From Planctomycetota bacterium (lineage in GTDB: Bacteria; Planctomycetota; UBA1135), in NCBI GenBank assembly GCA_018671175.1, contig JABHIE010000031.1, positions 292,128 through 356,127 on the forward strand: a stretch of 64,000 bases of DNA, in the 5' to 3' direction. Below, one piece after another: positions 17,633 to 26,909 of the stretch (positions are counted from its first letter, which is position 1; each line of letters begins with the position of its first letter). The notes beneath the pieces were generated by a model that was not told where the DNA came from, did not search any database, and saw only the letters and a program-made list of their open reading frames with translations. The translations under genes and the position numbers were made by a program.

Positions 17633-18802
17633 ATGACTGATTCACCTCCTCCACCTCCTTTCCCGCCTCGTGGTTCTGGCGGGCCTTCGATGCCTGACTT
17701 TTCTTTTGGCGACGGAAAACCGCCTTCGCCAAAAGCCATGATATTTGCCGCAATAGGCCTCTTGGTTCTGATTTTAATAGGGGCGGGGCTCTTGACCGAA
17801 CGCGCTGGAATTTTCGAAATTTCAGAACGCGAGGTCGGTGTGATTGTGAATTACATGACTGGCGAAGACGAGCTGGTCAATCAGCCGGGCTATCGTATTT
17901 TTATTCCGCTTCTCGAACAGGCTTTTAAGTTTGATAAGTCTCCTAACGAGTTTGTCATGGAAGGCTCAAGTGACCGCGATTCCAACCATGTAAAAAAACT
18001 CACCGTCCGCGCGAATGACGGTTCGAATTTTTGGTTTGAAACTTTAAAAATCCAATACCAACTTTTGCCGAGTCATGCGACTTATTTGCTGCACGACTCT
18101 GGCGAAGGAGAGTCGTTTAAACAAAATTGGGTGCGAGCCTATGCGCGTTCCATCCTGCGAGATGAGTTTGGCCGCTACTCTGCCGAAGAGGTGGCTGACC
18201 CATCTGGCTACAAGACGGCCACGGCTGAGGCCAAGCGTCGCTTGAATGAGGCTTTGCGTCCGCACGGTGTAGAGATTTTCAAAATCATCACGCCAAAGCC
18301 AAAGTTTGAAGCCACTTATGAAAAGGCCATCGAAGACCGTAAAGTAGCCAACCAGCAAGTTGAGAAATTGAAAATTGAAGCGAATCAGCTCTTAAAAGAG
18401 AGAGACCGCCGACTTGCCAACATCGAGCGTGACAAGGCAACCGAATATGAGTTGTTGCTCGGAACTCTTGAAGCCGATCGAATCTCAGCTGAAAAAGATG
18501 CCGTCCAAGTTAGCATGAGTGCCGATGCGTGGGCGATTACTCAGCGTGGTGCCGGTCAAGCGGAAAAAGACGCTTTGCTGGCCCAAGCGCGTGGTCTTGA
18601 AACTCAGGCACGCAAAGAGGCTGAAGGGCTCAGGGCTCGGGTTGAGGCCCTAGCCGAGCGAGGCGACATTCTCGTGAGAGAGACTCTTGCACGAAAACTA
18701 GCAAGTATCTCGTTTGAAATTATTCCTTACCGTCGCGACCCCGCGCCGGTTCGTTTAGAGCATTTGGGCGCGGCACAACCTGTCGCTGGAGGTCAGCGAT
18801 GA
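17633..18802 (+). CDS. SPFH/Band 7 membrane protein, HflK-like
   Basis: 389 aa from ATG 17633; an earlier in-frame start at 17570 adds 21 residues without character. The N-terminal proline/glycine-rich tail (PPPPPFPPRGSGGP) and a single transmembrane helix (AAIGLLVLILIGAGLL) precede an SPFH domain (FEISEREVGVIVNYMTGE; GYRIFIPLLEQ). A long charged coiled coil with alanine/glutamate-rich repeats follows. This layout is that of HflK, which with HflC forms a cage around FtsH. It is coupled by ATGA to a second SPFH gene. Sequence is divergent enough that a generic prohibitin-type pair is also possible. Confidence 0.78.
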   Translation: MTDSPPPPPFPPRGSGGPSMPDFSFGDGKPPSPKAMIFAAIGLLVLILIGAGLLTERAGIFEISEREVGVIVNYMTGEDELVNQPGYRIFIPLLEQAFKFDKSPNEFVMEGSSDRDSNHVKKLTVRANDGSNFWFETLKIQYQLLPSHATYLLHDSGEGESFKQNWVRAYARSILRDEFGRYSAEEVADPSGYKTATAEAKRRLNEALRPHGVEIFKIITPKPKFEATYEKAIEDRKVANQQVEKLKIEANQLLKERDRRLANIERDKATEYELLLGTLEADRISAEKDAVQVSMSADAWAITQRGAGQAEKDALLAQARGLETQARKEAEGLRARVEALAERGDILVRETLARKLASISFEIIPYRRDPAPVRLEHLGAAQPVAGGQR

Positions 18803-19878
18803 AGTCATATAAAAGTCTAATCGGTTTCGTGGTACTGGTCGTTCTTGTACCCATCTTTTTCGCACTGTTTTTTAAGCGCGTTCCACCAGCAACGATTGGC
18901 GTTAAGCAAGGCATGTGGGGCGGAGGCATCGTGGGGCAAGATTTCCCAACGGGTATTCACCTAGGGATTTCTGGTTATCACAAGTGGTATTTCTTGCCGC
19001 GCAAAACGCATTTCTTACACTTCACCAATTCGCGCCGCACGGCTACTACCAATACAGACTCATGGTACCCACCACTTGAGATCCGCACGACTGACAACAA
19101 CAATGTTACGATTGAGTTGTCGGTTCCTTATCACATCATTGAAAATGAAGCTTGGTCGATTGTGAGTGCGGGTTTGACTCATGCTTATCGTGAGCGTGTC
19201 GAATCGATTGTTGAATCTCTACTGCGAGAAGAATTGCCCAAGTTGACCTCTGAGCATTTGCAGGTTACCGACAAACGATTGCAGAGGGTGACCGATGCAC
19301 TTCCTGAGCTAAATCGACAATTGGCAGAGCTGCATTGCGAGGCCGATGCCATTCTGATCCGCCGGATTGGGTTCCCGACAGAGTACGAGACTAAGCTTCA
19401 AGAAAAGCAGTTTCTGCGCCAAAAGGCTAATTTAGATGTTGCGCTCACCTTGATGGCTGAAGCGCAAAAAGATGTCAATTTGATTGAGCGCCAAATCGTC
19501 GCTGCTGAGCTGGCTAAAACGCAAGAATGGGACAAGCAAATCCAAGAGCGCACTTCCGAAAACCAAGTCAAGATCGCGATCATTCGTGCAGATGCTGATA
19601 TGTATTCGCGCCGCACAAAAGCCGAAGGTGAGGCTGACCGTGTGATTCTTGAAGCCGAAGGTGGGCTGGCCGTCGAAAAGTCAGAGGCGTTGCGCAACGA
19701 GCTTCGAACTGCGGCTTTAGATTCTCGTGGTGGTGCTATTTTGCTTGGCATCGAAGCAGCAAAAAACTTAAATGTGCCAAAGGTTACGCTTGATGCCTCA
19801 AATCCTGCTGTCCCGATGCTCATGGATTTAGAAGCCTTGACTCGTCTCCTTGTAGGCAAGTCAGTCGCTGCGGATTAA
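18799..19878 (+). CDS. SPFH/Band 7 membrane protein, HflC-like
   Basis: 359 aa. A short cytoplasmic start and one transmembrane helix (IGFVVLVVLVPIFFALFF) precede the Band 7 domain (PPATIGVKQGMWGG; TGIHLGISGYHKWYFLPR) and a helical tail with REELPKLTSEHLQ and RRTKAEGEADRVILEAEG. The latter is the usual SPFH coiled-coil signature. The start overlaps the previous SPFH stop (ATGA). The two together probably form a membrane microdomain or protease-regulating ring, as HflK/HflC do; ftsH is not in the window. It is followed 12 bases later by the GT-C/TPR gene. Confidence 0.78.
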   Translation: MKSYKSLIGFVVLVVLVPIFFALFFKRVPPATIGVKQGMWGGGIVGQDFPTGIHLGISGYHKWYFLPRKTHFLHFTNSRRTATTNTDSWYPPLEIRTTDNNNVTIELSVPYHIIENEAWSIVSAGLTHAYRERVESIVESLLREELPKLTSEHLQVTDKRLQRVTDALPELNRQLAELHCEADAILIRRIGFPTEYETKLQEKQFLRQKANLDVALTLMAEAQKDVNLIERQIVAAELAKTQEWDKQIQERTSENQVKIAIIRADADMYSRRTKAEGEADRVILEAEGGLAVEKSEALRNELRTAALDSRGGAILLGIEAAKNLNVPKVTLDASNPAVPMLMDLEALTRLLVGKSVAAD

Positions 19879-19890
19879 CCCCCGCGCTTC

Positions 19891-21666
19891 ATGTCGGCTT
19901 TTAGGTCTTTCTTGTCCCACCCAGCTTTCGTGCTGGGTGGGCTTTCCTTTTTCTTGGCCGGGTTTTTCTTCCAAGATGCGGGGTTGGTCTTAGACGACAC
20001 AGCTTTTTATATTCGGCATCTGCCGACAATTCAGAGTTGGCAAGATGTCTTTCATCTCAAGGGCGCATTTGCCGAATGGTTCGGTTTCTTGCAGCGTCCG
20101 CTTTCCATCGCGACGATGTGGCTTGATTTGTATTTTCGTGATGCCTATTGGGTCGGCGCGCACTGGCATCAAGCTTTTTGGTATGGCCTGTCGGTGTCGA
20201 TGGCCACCATCATGTTTCAGGAAGCCCTGCGTCTATTTCGCCCTCACCCCAACGCCGCGTCGGCATTAGGGGGGCGTAATTCGCAGATTACTTTTGTCTG
20301 GTTGGCCGGGTTTCTTTTTGCGTTTCATCCGAGCCATGTCAATGCCGCTGCTTGGTTATCGGCACGCCACGATGTCGTCGCGGGCGCGTTCCTCTTTTTA
20401 GCCGTCGCACTTTCATTGCGAGCCTTGCGGCTTGATTCAAGGCGTTTGCACTTTCTAGCTGCGGGCTCTTTTTTCATGTCGATCCATGCAAAAGAGATGG
20501 CTTGGGTGGTTCCTCTCTTGATGTTTGGCGTGGCTACTCTATTGCAGAAACGGCGGCTAAATATGCTTCTGGCCTTTGGGCTTGCCGTAGCTCTGCACCG
20601 TTTGCTTTGGGTTGTTCTCCCTTCTCCAAGTGGTATCGAGGGAGCAGCAATACCTTGGCACGCTGAAGCCTTCTCAAGATGGGTCTGCGCCTTAGGCTGG
20701 AGCTTGCAACATGCACTTTGGCCGACTCATTCGACTTTGCTTCCGCCTAACCCGACTGCGCTTGGGTTCGGATGGACGGCCGTTTCGATTGCGATTATCG
20801 TTTTTGGTTTTTGCTTGAAGCGGTTTCGTCAAACAAAAGATTCGCTCCCTCTATTTGCCTTTGCCTTTGCCGTGATGACCTTAGGGCCCACCTGGATGGT
20901 GGCCTGGAAGCCAATCATGGTTACGACCGTGGCCGAGCGTTACTTGCTTATGCCTTCTGCCGGCGTGGTGCTTCTGCTCCTGTCCTTATTCAATGGCCGC
21001 TGGTTCATTGGCACATCCATGGCGCTTGGCATTGTTTGGTTGGCGTTGCTCCCGAGTGCGGCACAGGCTTGGGTTTTGCCTAGCCCTGCGATGGCGATTC
21101 GTCTCGTTGCTGAAAACCCAACTTCGCTCGCCGCTCGCATGGGGGGCTTTGCTCGGCTTCAGCGAGCGGCTGATTCAGAGGCCGCAATTGCACTGGCGCA
21201 TCGTTTGCCGGCCGTGCGGCCCAATCCCGGCGAGTTCGCCGACTATCATGCTTTTCAGTCTCGCGTGTTGGCTTTGCAAAAAGAATGGGGGCCCGCTCGT
21301 AACGAGGCTCTTGAGGCCGTCCGTATTTACCCCAACTCATCGGCTCGCCACCAAGAGTTAGGGCTTCTCTGCTGGGACGCCTTCCTTGACCTCGCCGACC
21401 CTGAAACAGGGTATTCAGAGCGGAAATGGGCGGTTTGGGCTGGTCAGTCACTGCAAGAGGCGATTCGACTCGACTCGCAGGCTTACCAGGCTCATTATGT
21501 GCTTGGCTGTACTCAAGCAAGCTTTGGTGACTGGAGTCATGCGATTCAGTCTTTTCGCGATACGATTGCTTGCGGTCGAGGTACACGCGAAGGGCAATTA
21601 GCCAAGATCGACCTAGAATCAGCGCTTTCGGCACAGGCGGAAGCCGCAGGCCATCTTGCTGACTAA
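19891..21666 (+). CDS. GT-C-type multipass membrane protein with C-terminal TPRs
   Basis: 591 aa. About ten hydrophobic segments fill residues 1-400. An acidic LDDTAFY lies in the first loop, and FAFHPSHVNAAAWLSARHDVVAGAFLF resembles TMTC/DUF1736-type GT-C glycosyltransferases, in which a loop Asp pair is catalytic and the FHPxHVxxxAW motif recurs. The C-terminal third contains TPR-like helices (NEALEAVRIYPNSSARHQELG; YQAHYVLGCTQASFGDWSHAIQSF). Predicted function: lipid-linked sugar transfer to proteins or glycans on the outer face. It shares the CTAA four-base stop overlap with the antiporter gene. Confidence 0.68.
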   Translation: MSAFRSFLSHPAFVLGGLSFFLAGFFFQDAGLVLDDTAFYIRHLPTIQSWQDVFHLKGAFAEWFGFLQRPLSIATMWLDLYFRDAYWVGAHWHQAFWYGLSVSMATIMFQEALRLFRPHPNAASALGGRNSQITFVWLAGFLFAFHPSHVNAAAWLSARHDVVAGAFLFLAVALSLRALRLDSRRLHFLAAGSFFMSIHAKEMAWVVPLLMFGVATLLQKRRLNMLLAFGLAVALHRLLWVVLPSPSGIEGAAIPWHAEAFSRWVCALGWSLQHALWPTHSTLLPPNPTALGFGWTAVSIAIIVFGFCLKRFRQTKDSLPLFAFAFAVMTLGPTWMVAWKPIMVTTVAERYLLMPSAGVVLLLLSLFNGRWFIGTSMALGIVWLALLPSAAQAWVLPSPAMAIRLVAENPTSLAARMGGFARLQRAADSEAAIALAHRLPAVRPNPGEFADYHAFQSRVLALQKEWGPARNEALEAVRIYPNSSARHQELGLLCWDAFLDLADPETGYSERKWAVWAGQSLQEAIRLDSQAYQAHYVLGCTQASFGDWSHAIQSFRDTIACGRGTREGQLAKIDLESALSAQAEAAGHLAD

Positions 21667-23420
21667 AAACTCGCTGAACTCGTCGCGTCTGCGTTGTGCG
21701 CGGATAACTTGCGTGAGATGTGCAGCACTTCTGACCGCTCAAGCATGCCGATGAGCTTATCGTTTTGTTGATGATCGACCACAGCACAAGTATTGCCAGG
21801 GAAGTCGGCAAAGAAAATACGAGCTTCACGCAAGTTTGTGTCTTGAGTGAGTGACGATTGCTCTGGCATTAATCCAAGCAAATCACTAGCCGTAATCAAA
21901 TGAGCCATGTGTCGGTCATAAGCCAATTCTTCCACATCATGAAGGGCAATCAATCCGCAAAAATGCCCTGATTGAGATACAACAGGGAAGTGGTTGAAGC
22001 GCGAGTGATTTGCGAACTGGAGCACGGCATCCATGTCGTCACTTTCTTTGAGTGCAGCAGGTGCGTGGCGCATAATGCGTTCAACAAGAATGGTCGTGTC
22101 GGTGCTGCCTTCTTTCCATTTGCGACCATGAAAGACTCGGCGGAGCAGTCGCCTCCAGGAAGTGCGGTCTTGGTGTGGGGCGTGGGTGAGCAAGTGTCCA
22201 AGCTTGACTTCGCCCGCTGAAACAGCAACGTACTTGACGAAGAGTGGCCCAATCAATTCAAAGATGATGACCGCGCCTAGAATGATATTGAGTAGTTGGG
22301 CGCCAAGAGCCGGGTCGTAAGTGCTCGCATAAGACGCTAAGGCAATCGCTGCGCCTGCTTGGCAGAGCAAACCCAGGCCAATCGGAGGTGACCCCTTTCC
22401 TGTCAAACTTGGCAATTGTAATTTTGACAACTGCATGCCCAGTCGCGCACCGACCACTTTGCCAATAAGTCGCGCTAAAACATAAATGCTAACGATGAGC
22501 AACCCAGATGCTTCAGCGAAAAGATGGAAGTCGAGATGCATGCCTGACATCACGAAGAAAAGCACAAAAGTAGGCTGTGCGTAGGCACCCATACTCGCAA
22601 CGATGGGCTCAAAAAATCGAGAGCGATTTGCAACGACCGCACCAGTAACTAAAAAGGCGAGCATGTGCGGAACGCCCGTCGCTTTGCAGACACCAATCGT
22701 AAGTAACAAAACAGTCAGCAAAGGAAGAGAATAATTTCCGTGCCCCGTGCGATCTTGAAGGATGATGAGCGTCGTGCCAGCGAGAAGCCCATAAAGCAAT
22801 GAGCCACCTAAATCCCAGAGGATTTCGACGGGGGAAGTTTCGGCGCCTTGAGTGGCAAATAGAATCAGCAGTGCAACCTCAAAAGCAAGGATGGCCCAAA
22901 TGTTGCTCAAGGCCGTGAGCAATTTAAGAGTCTCGGTCGTGCTGCCTTCTGCGCCGTATTCGTCAAGCACAGCCAGAGTCGTAGCGGGGGCAATGGCAAC
23001 GGCCATGATGCCGAGTAGGCATGCGCCCACGAGGCTGCCTAGCGCGGGCCAAGTCAGGAGTGAAACAGTGATAAAAGTGAATGCCGCTTCAACTAAAGAA
23101 AGCGTAATGGTTGGTTTCGCCACACTGCCCATGCGGTGAATTCGGAATTGCCCACCCAACACAAAAAGAACCAGAGCCATCGCCAAGTCGTTGACGGGGT
23201 CTGTCAGCATTTGCCCTAAATCAAGGGAACCGCCAATATGCTCTTTGCTTAATAAATCTAAGCCGTGATGGCCGGCAATAATGCCTGCGGCAAGATAGCC
23301 AGTCAAGGTGGGCAAGCGCATCAAGCGGGCCAAGAAACCGCACACAATCCCGAGGACCATCAGCGCCCCTAAAGAAAAGAGTGGGCCCGCTGTTTGAAGA
23401 ATCTCTGTGACGGCGGTCAT
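21663..23420 (-). CDS. CPA2-type cation/proton antiporter with C-terminal CBS-pair region
   Basis: 585 aa. The first ~390 residues hold about twelve transmembrane segments in the Na+/H+ exchanger pattern: RLPTLTGYLAAGIIAGHHG, LLGIMAVAIAPATTLAVLDEYG, and MLAFLVTGAVVANRS. The last ~150 residues are soluble and read as a CBS pair: IMRHAPAALKESDDMDAVLQF, FNHFPVVSQSGHFCGLIALHD, CAVVDHQQNDKLIGMLERSEV. CBS domains usually bind adenine nucleotides and gate transport. It is the last gene of recJ-yqaA-polA-antiporter: its ATG directly follows the polA TAA. Confidence 0.82.
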   Translation of the reverse strand: MTAVTEILQTAGPLFSLGALMVLGIVCGFLARLMRLPTLTGYLAAGIIAGHHGLDLLSKEHIGGSLDLGQMLTDPVNDLAMALVLFVLGGQFRIHRMGSVAKPTITLSLVEAAFTFITVSLLTWPALGSLVGACLLGIMAVAIAPATTLAVLDEYGAEGSTTETLKLLTALSNIWAILAFEVALLILFATQGAETSPVEILWDLGGSLLYGLLAGTTLIILQDRTGHGNYSLPLLTVLLLTIGVCKATGVPHMLAFLVTGAVVANRSRFFEPIVASMGAYAQPTFVLFFVMSGMHLDFHLFAEASGLLIVSIYVLARLIGKVVGARLGMQLSKLQLPSLTGKGSPPIGLGLLCQAGAAIALASYASTYDPALGAQLLNIILGAVIIFELIGPLFVKYVAVSAGEVKLGHLLTHAPHQDRTSWRRLLRRVFHGRKWKEGSTDTTILVERIMRHAPAALKESDDMDAVLQFANHSRFNHFPVVSQSGHFCGLIALHDVEELAYDRHMAHLITASDLLGLMPEQSSLTQDTNLREARIFFADFPGNTCAVVDHQQNDKLIGMLERSEVLHISRKLSAHNADATSSASF

Positions 23421-26282
23421 TTAATGTGCGTCCGCCCAGGTGGCCCCGCTACCCAAATCGACTTTGAGTGGGATGCTTAAGTCGCCGACGGATTCCATTT
23501 CTTGTACGACAAGCGCAGAGAGCGTTTCAAGCTCAGAACGCGGGCAGTCGAAAACGAGCTCGTCATGGACTTGCAGAATCATTTTGGATTGAAGCCCATC
23601 TTGAGTCAGTCGCGCATCAATTTTGAGCATGGCCTCTTTAATTAAATCAGCCGCCGTGCCTTGAACGGGAGTATTGACCGCAGCGTTTTCGGCATTGGAT
23701 CGCACTCGCCCATCTCGAGACTGAAGCTCAGGCAAGGGGCGTCGGCGACCGGCCAAGGTGCGCGCTTCTCCAGATTCTTGTGCCTGGATGAGGGTGCTTT
23801 CGAGCCAGTCTCGCACACCGGGCATGGCATCGTAATATCGCTCAATAAAATCTTTGGCCTCTTTGTGGCTCATGTTGGTTTCACGCCCCAAACGGTGAGC
23901 GCCCATGCCGTAGAGAAGCCCAAAGTTAATGGTCTTTGCGTGACTACGCATCTCGTGTGTGACATCAGCTGGCTCAACCTCGAAAACGCGCGCCGCCGTC
24001 GCGGCGTGGACATCAGCACCATTGCGGAAAGCCTCTTGGAGGGCTTCATCGCCCGAAAGGTGGGCGACTACGCGTAGCTCAACTTGGCTGTAGTCAGCTG
24101 AAAGCAAAACGGAGTCGGCATCACCTGGGATAAAAGCCTGCCGGATTTCACGACCCTCAGGGTGGCGGTTCGGGATGTTTTGCAAGTTGGGCGCACTCGA
24201 TGAAAGTCGCCCTGTCGCCGCTACCGCTTGGTTGAAAGAAGTATGGATGCGTTGCGTATCGGCATGAACATCTTGGGGCAAAGTGTCAACATAAGTGCCA
24301 AGCAATTTACTTAATCGGCGGAACTCTAATAACTTGTCGACAATCTCAAGGCCCACATACTTTTCAAGAGTTGCGGCATCAGTTTTGAAACCCGTTTTTG
24401 TGCGGCCGACTTTGTTGATGCCGGCTTCATCTTGGATGAGAAGTTTCTCAAACAAAATAGGCCCTAATTGTTTTGGTGAATTGAGATTGAAAGATTCATC
24501 TGCAATCTCGTGCACCCGTGCCTGCAAAGCATCGCGACGCCCATGCATGATGACGCTCAATTCACTCAGTCGGCCCTCATGAAGCGAGATGCCCGCTGAC
24601 TCCATGCGTGCCAAAACAGGCATAAGCGGCATTTCGATTTGCTCAAAGACATCTGTGACCGCCGCATCATGCATGGCTTCGCGGAAAATCGGGACGAGCT
24701 GAAAAACCGTATCCGCATCTTCGCAGGCGTATTCGCTCACGGTGGCCAGATCGACCTGATCCATGGTGATTGCTTTAGCACCTTTTCCGAGCAAATCACT
24801 TGTCGGGATTTTGCGGATATCAAGATAGCTCAAAGAAATATCATCAAGCCCATGACGGCGATCTGGCGCAAGAAGGAAGTGCGCAATCATGGTGTCGAAG
24901 GCCCAGCCTGCAATGGTCAGACCCGCGCCTTGCATGATGTGCAAATCGTATTTGCAATTTTGCCCAAACTTAGGGATGCCCGCGTCTTCGAGGATGCCGC
25001 GTAAATACTCAACGGGGTGCTCGCCATCTGGCCCTGTTACGGCAGGCCCCGTTTGAATTGCAGGCGCCGGCTCTGAAAACAAATCTCCCATGTCGCTGCC
25101 CGTGTTGGCTTGCGTCAAAGCAGCGGAAGGGTGCTCAGGGCTTAAAACGGGCACATAAAACGCAGTGTGGGCGGCGTCCGAAAAAGACATGCCTACTAAT
25201 TCGGCTTGAAGTGCGTCGAGGCCGGTCGTCTCGGTGTCGAATGCAAAACCATCGCTCGCGGTTAAGCGGTCTCGAAGGGCTTTGAGTTTGGCGGGGGTGT
25301 CGACTAACTGATAATCGGTGGGCGTCGCCGGTTTGGTCGGTGGGGCCGCTGAAGCCGTCGTTTTGGGCTTTGGGGAATCAACAGAAGTCTTTACCTTGCC
25401 CGAACCCCCGTTGCGCATTTTTTGCAAACGGGTGCGTAAAGTCGTGAAGGAGTGCTCTATGCAAAACTCATCAAGCTCAAGCCAGTCGGGTGTTGCCCGT
25501 GGGAAATTGTCGGCCGCATCGAAATCGAGGTCTGTGCGTAGCGTGACTAATTGCAATGCCATGCGCGCATCGTCAGCGTGTTCGCCGAGTCGCTCAGCAA
25601 GTTTGCCTTTTTCTTCTTGTGGACCTCTTGCCAAAACGGAATCGAGGTCGCCATACTTTTGCAAAAGTTTCGTCGCAGTTTTCGCGCCGACGCCGGCCAC
25701 ACCTTTAATGTTGTCGGTCGAGTCTCCGACAAGAGCTTGCCAATCAGCCATCGACGCCGGCCCAAGGCCATACTTCTCGATGATGTCGTCAGGTTTAAGA
25801 ATCTTAGGCGTATCATTTGGGCGTGGCGGAGGGCACTGCCAAACGCTTTCGGTCACGCATTGGGATAAATCTTTATCGCTGGAATAGAGATACACCTCAA
25901 AACCGGCATCATCGCCCTGAGCGGCCAAAGTCGCCATGATGTCGTCAGCTTCCATGCCGGCTTGGTCGAGACTGCGGATGCCAAGCAAATCAGTCGCTTC
26001 GCGCATCCAGGGGAATTGCACTCGCAGGTCGTCGTCGAGCTCTTCGCGGTTGGCTTTGTAATTGTCGATCAACTCGTGGCGAAAAGTCGGCTCGGAGCGA
26101 TCCCAGCAAACGACAATCGAATCGGATGGCATGTCGTCGATTGCCCGCAAAAGTGCATTGCAATAGCCTGCGAGAGCGCCTGATGGTCGGCCACTCGAAT
26201 CAGTCAGAGGGGGCATGGCGAAAAATGAACGGAAAGCTAGTGCCGTGCCATCAAGAACCAAAAAGCGTTTTTTCTTTGTCAT
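23421..26282 (-). CDS. polA: DNA polymerase I
   Basis: 953 aa, full length with all three domains. 5' nuclease: LVLDGTALAFRSFFA, GMEADDIMATLA, VYLYSSDKDLSQ. 3'-5' exonuclease: FAFDTETTGLDA (DxE intact), FGQNCKYDLHIM, YACEDAD, so proofreading should be active. Polymerase motif A LLSADYSQVELRVVAHLSGD, motif B KTINFGLLYGMGAHRLGRE, motif C MILQVHDELVFD. It fills Okazaki and excision-repair gaps. It lies 7 bases after the YqaA-like gene and its TAA abuts the antiporter ATG, so the four genes form one unit with recJ at the head. No SD motif precedes the ATG. Confidence 0.97.
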   Translation of the reverse strand: MTKKKRFLVLDGTALAFRSFFAMPPLTDSSGRPSGALAGYCNALLRAIDDMPSDSIVVCWDRSEPTFRHELIDNYKANREELDDDLRVQFPWMREATDLLGIRSLDQAGMEADDIMATLAAQGDDAGFEVYLYSSDKDLSQCVTESVWQCPPPRPNDTPKILKPDDIIEKYGLGPASMADWQALVGDSTDNIKGVAGVGAKTATKLLQKYGDLDSVLARGPQEEKGKLAERLGEHADDARMALQLVTLRTDLDFDAADNFPRATPDWLELDEFCIEHSFTTLRTRLQKMRNGGSGKVKTSVDSPKPKTTASAAPPTKPATPTDYQLVDTPAKLKALRDRLTASDGFAFDTETTGLDALQAELVGMSFSDAAHTAFYVPVLSPEHPSAALTQANTGSDMGDLFSEPAPAIQTGPAVTGPDGEHPVEYLRGILEDAGIPKFGQNCKYDLHIMQGAGLTIAGWAFDTMIAHFLLAPDRRHGLDDISLSYLDIRKIPTSDLLGKGAKAITMDQVDLATVSEYACEDADTVFQLVPIFREAMHDAAVTDVFEQIEMPLMPVLARMESAGISLHEGRLSELSVIMHGRRDALQARVHEIADESFNLNSPKQLGPILFEKLLIQDEAGINKVGRTKTGFKTDAATLEKYVGLEIVDKLLEFRRLSKLLGTYVDTLPQDVHADTQRIHTSFNQAVAATGRLSSSAPNLQNIPNRHPEGREIRQAFIPGDADSVLLSADYSQVELRVVAHLSGDEALQEAFRNGADVHAATAARVFEVEPADVTHEMRSHAKTINFGLLYGMGAHRLGRETNMSHKEAKDFIERYYDAMPGVRDWLESTLIQAQESGEARTLAGRRRPLPELQSRDGRVRSNAENAAVNTPVQGTAADLIKEAMLKIDARLTQDGLQSKMILQVHDELVFDCPRSELETLSALVVQEMESVGDLSIPLKVDLGSGATWADAH

Positions 26283-26289
26283 GCGCGGC

Positions 26290-26901
26290 TTAGGAAGCGT
26301 GCCCAGAAAACGATTGCCACAATAAAAAACCGCCTACGATGACGACCGTAGCGATGATGGCGAGTCGATCAAACCATTTGTCCATCCAGGTCACAATCGA
26401 GGAGCCGTATTTGCGCAAGAGAAAGCCCTCGGTCATGAATCGCAACGCGCGCCCGCAAAAAGCGACGGGTAGGAAAAGCGCGAGAGGTTGCCCCATGATG
26501 CCGCCAATCAAAGTGAAGGCAATAAAAGGGACGGGCGTGAGCGCGCTCACAAACAAAATGATGGGGCCATGTTCCGTGTACATTTCGCGCGCCGAAACTA
26601 GCGCGTCTTCTTTGCCCCAAAAAGCGGCAATTTCAGTTACGGCAGCATCGCCAAGATAATGCCCTAGGAGCCACCCGAACAGGCCGCCTAAAACGGAAAA
26701 AATAGTCACGCCAAAAGCGAAGCGCACGGCCCGGCTCGGCCTTGAAGCGCCCATGGCCAAAAGCAAAGGGTCAACCGGAATCGGCAGGAAAGAAGCCTCT
26801 GCGAAGCTTAAGCCCCAAAGTGCGAATTCAGCCCAAGTCTTTTCGGCAAGGCCGACAACCCAGTCGTAAAGCGCACGGTACAAACGGAGGATGGATTTCA
26901 T
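26290..26901 (-). CDS. YqaA/DedA-type membrane protein (COG1238-like)
   Basis: 203 aa. Start taken as ATG 26901 (MKSILRLYRALYDWVV), since the longer frame to 26949 overlaps the end of recJ. Five or six hydrophobic segments. The SNARE-associated/VTT features are visible: LSFAEASFLPIPVDPLLLAMG, GGLFGWLLGHYLGD, FVSALTPVPFIAFTLIGGIMG. This family is related to DedA proteins, which take part in lipid-carrier flipping and membrane homeostasis. It sits between recJ (8 bases) and polA (7 bases), an arrangement that need not mean a shared function. Confidence 0.83.
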   Translation of the reverse strand: MKSILRLYRALYDWVVGLAEKTWAEFALWGLSFAEASFLPIPVDPLLLAMGASRPSRAVRFAFGVTIFSVLGGLFGWLLGHYLGDAAVTEIAAFWGKEDALVSAREMYTEHGPIILFVSALTPVPFIAFTLIGGIMGQPLALFLPVAFCGRALRFMTEGFLLRKYGSSIVTWMDKWFDRLAIIATVVIVGGFLLWQSFSGHAS

Positions 26902-26909
26902 AAAAAAGT

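Noticed and set aside
17633-17700. Proline/glycine-rich low-complexity segment as a DNA repeat
   Set aside because: It is codon-degenerate coding sequence typical of the HflK N-terminal tail.
21080-21829. A 249-codon minus-strand frame over the GT-C/TPR and antiporter genes
   Set aside because: Lies over two genes with recognisable folds; no motif.
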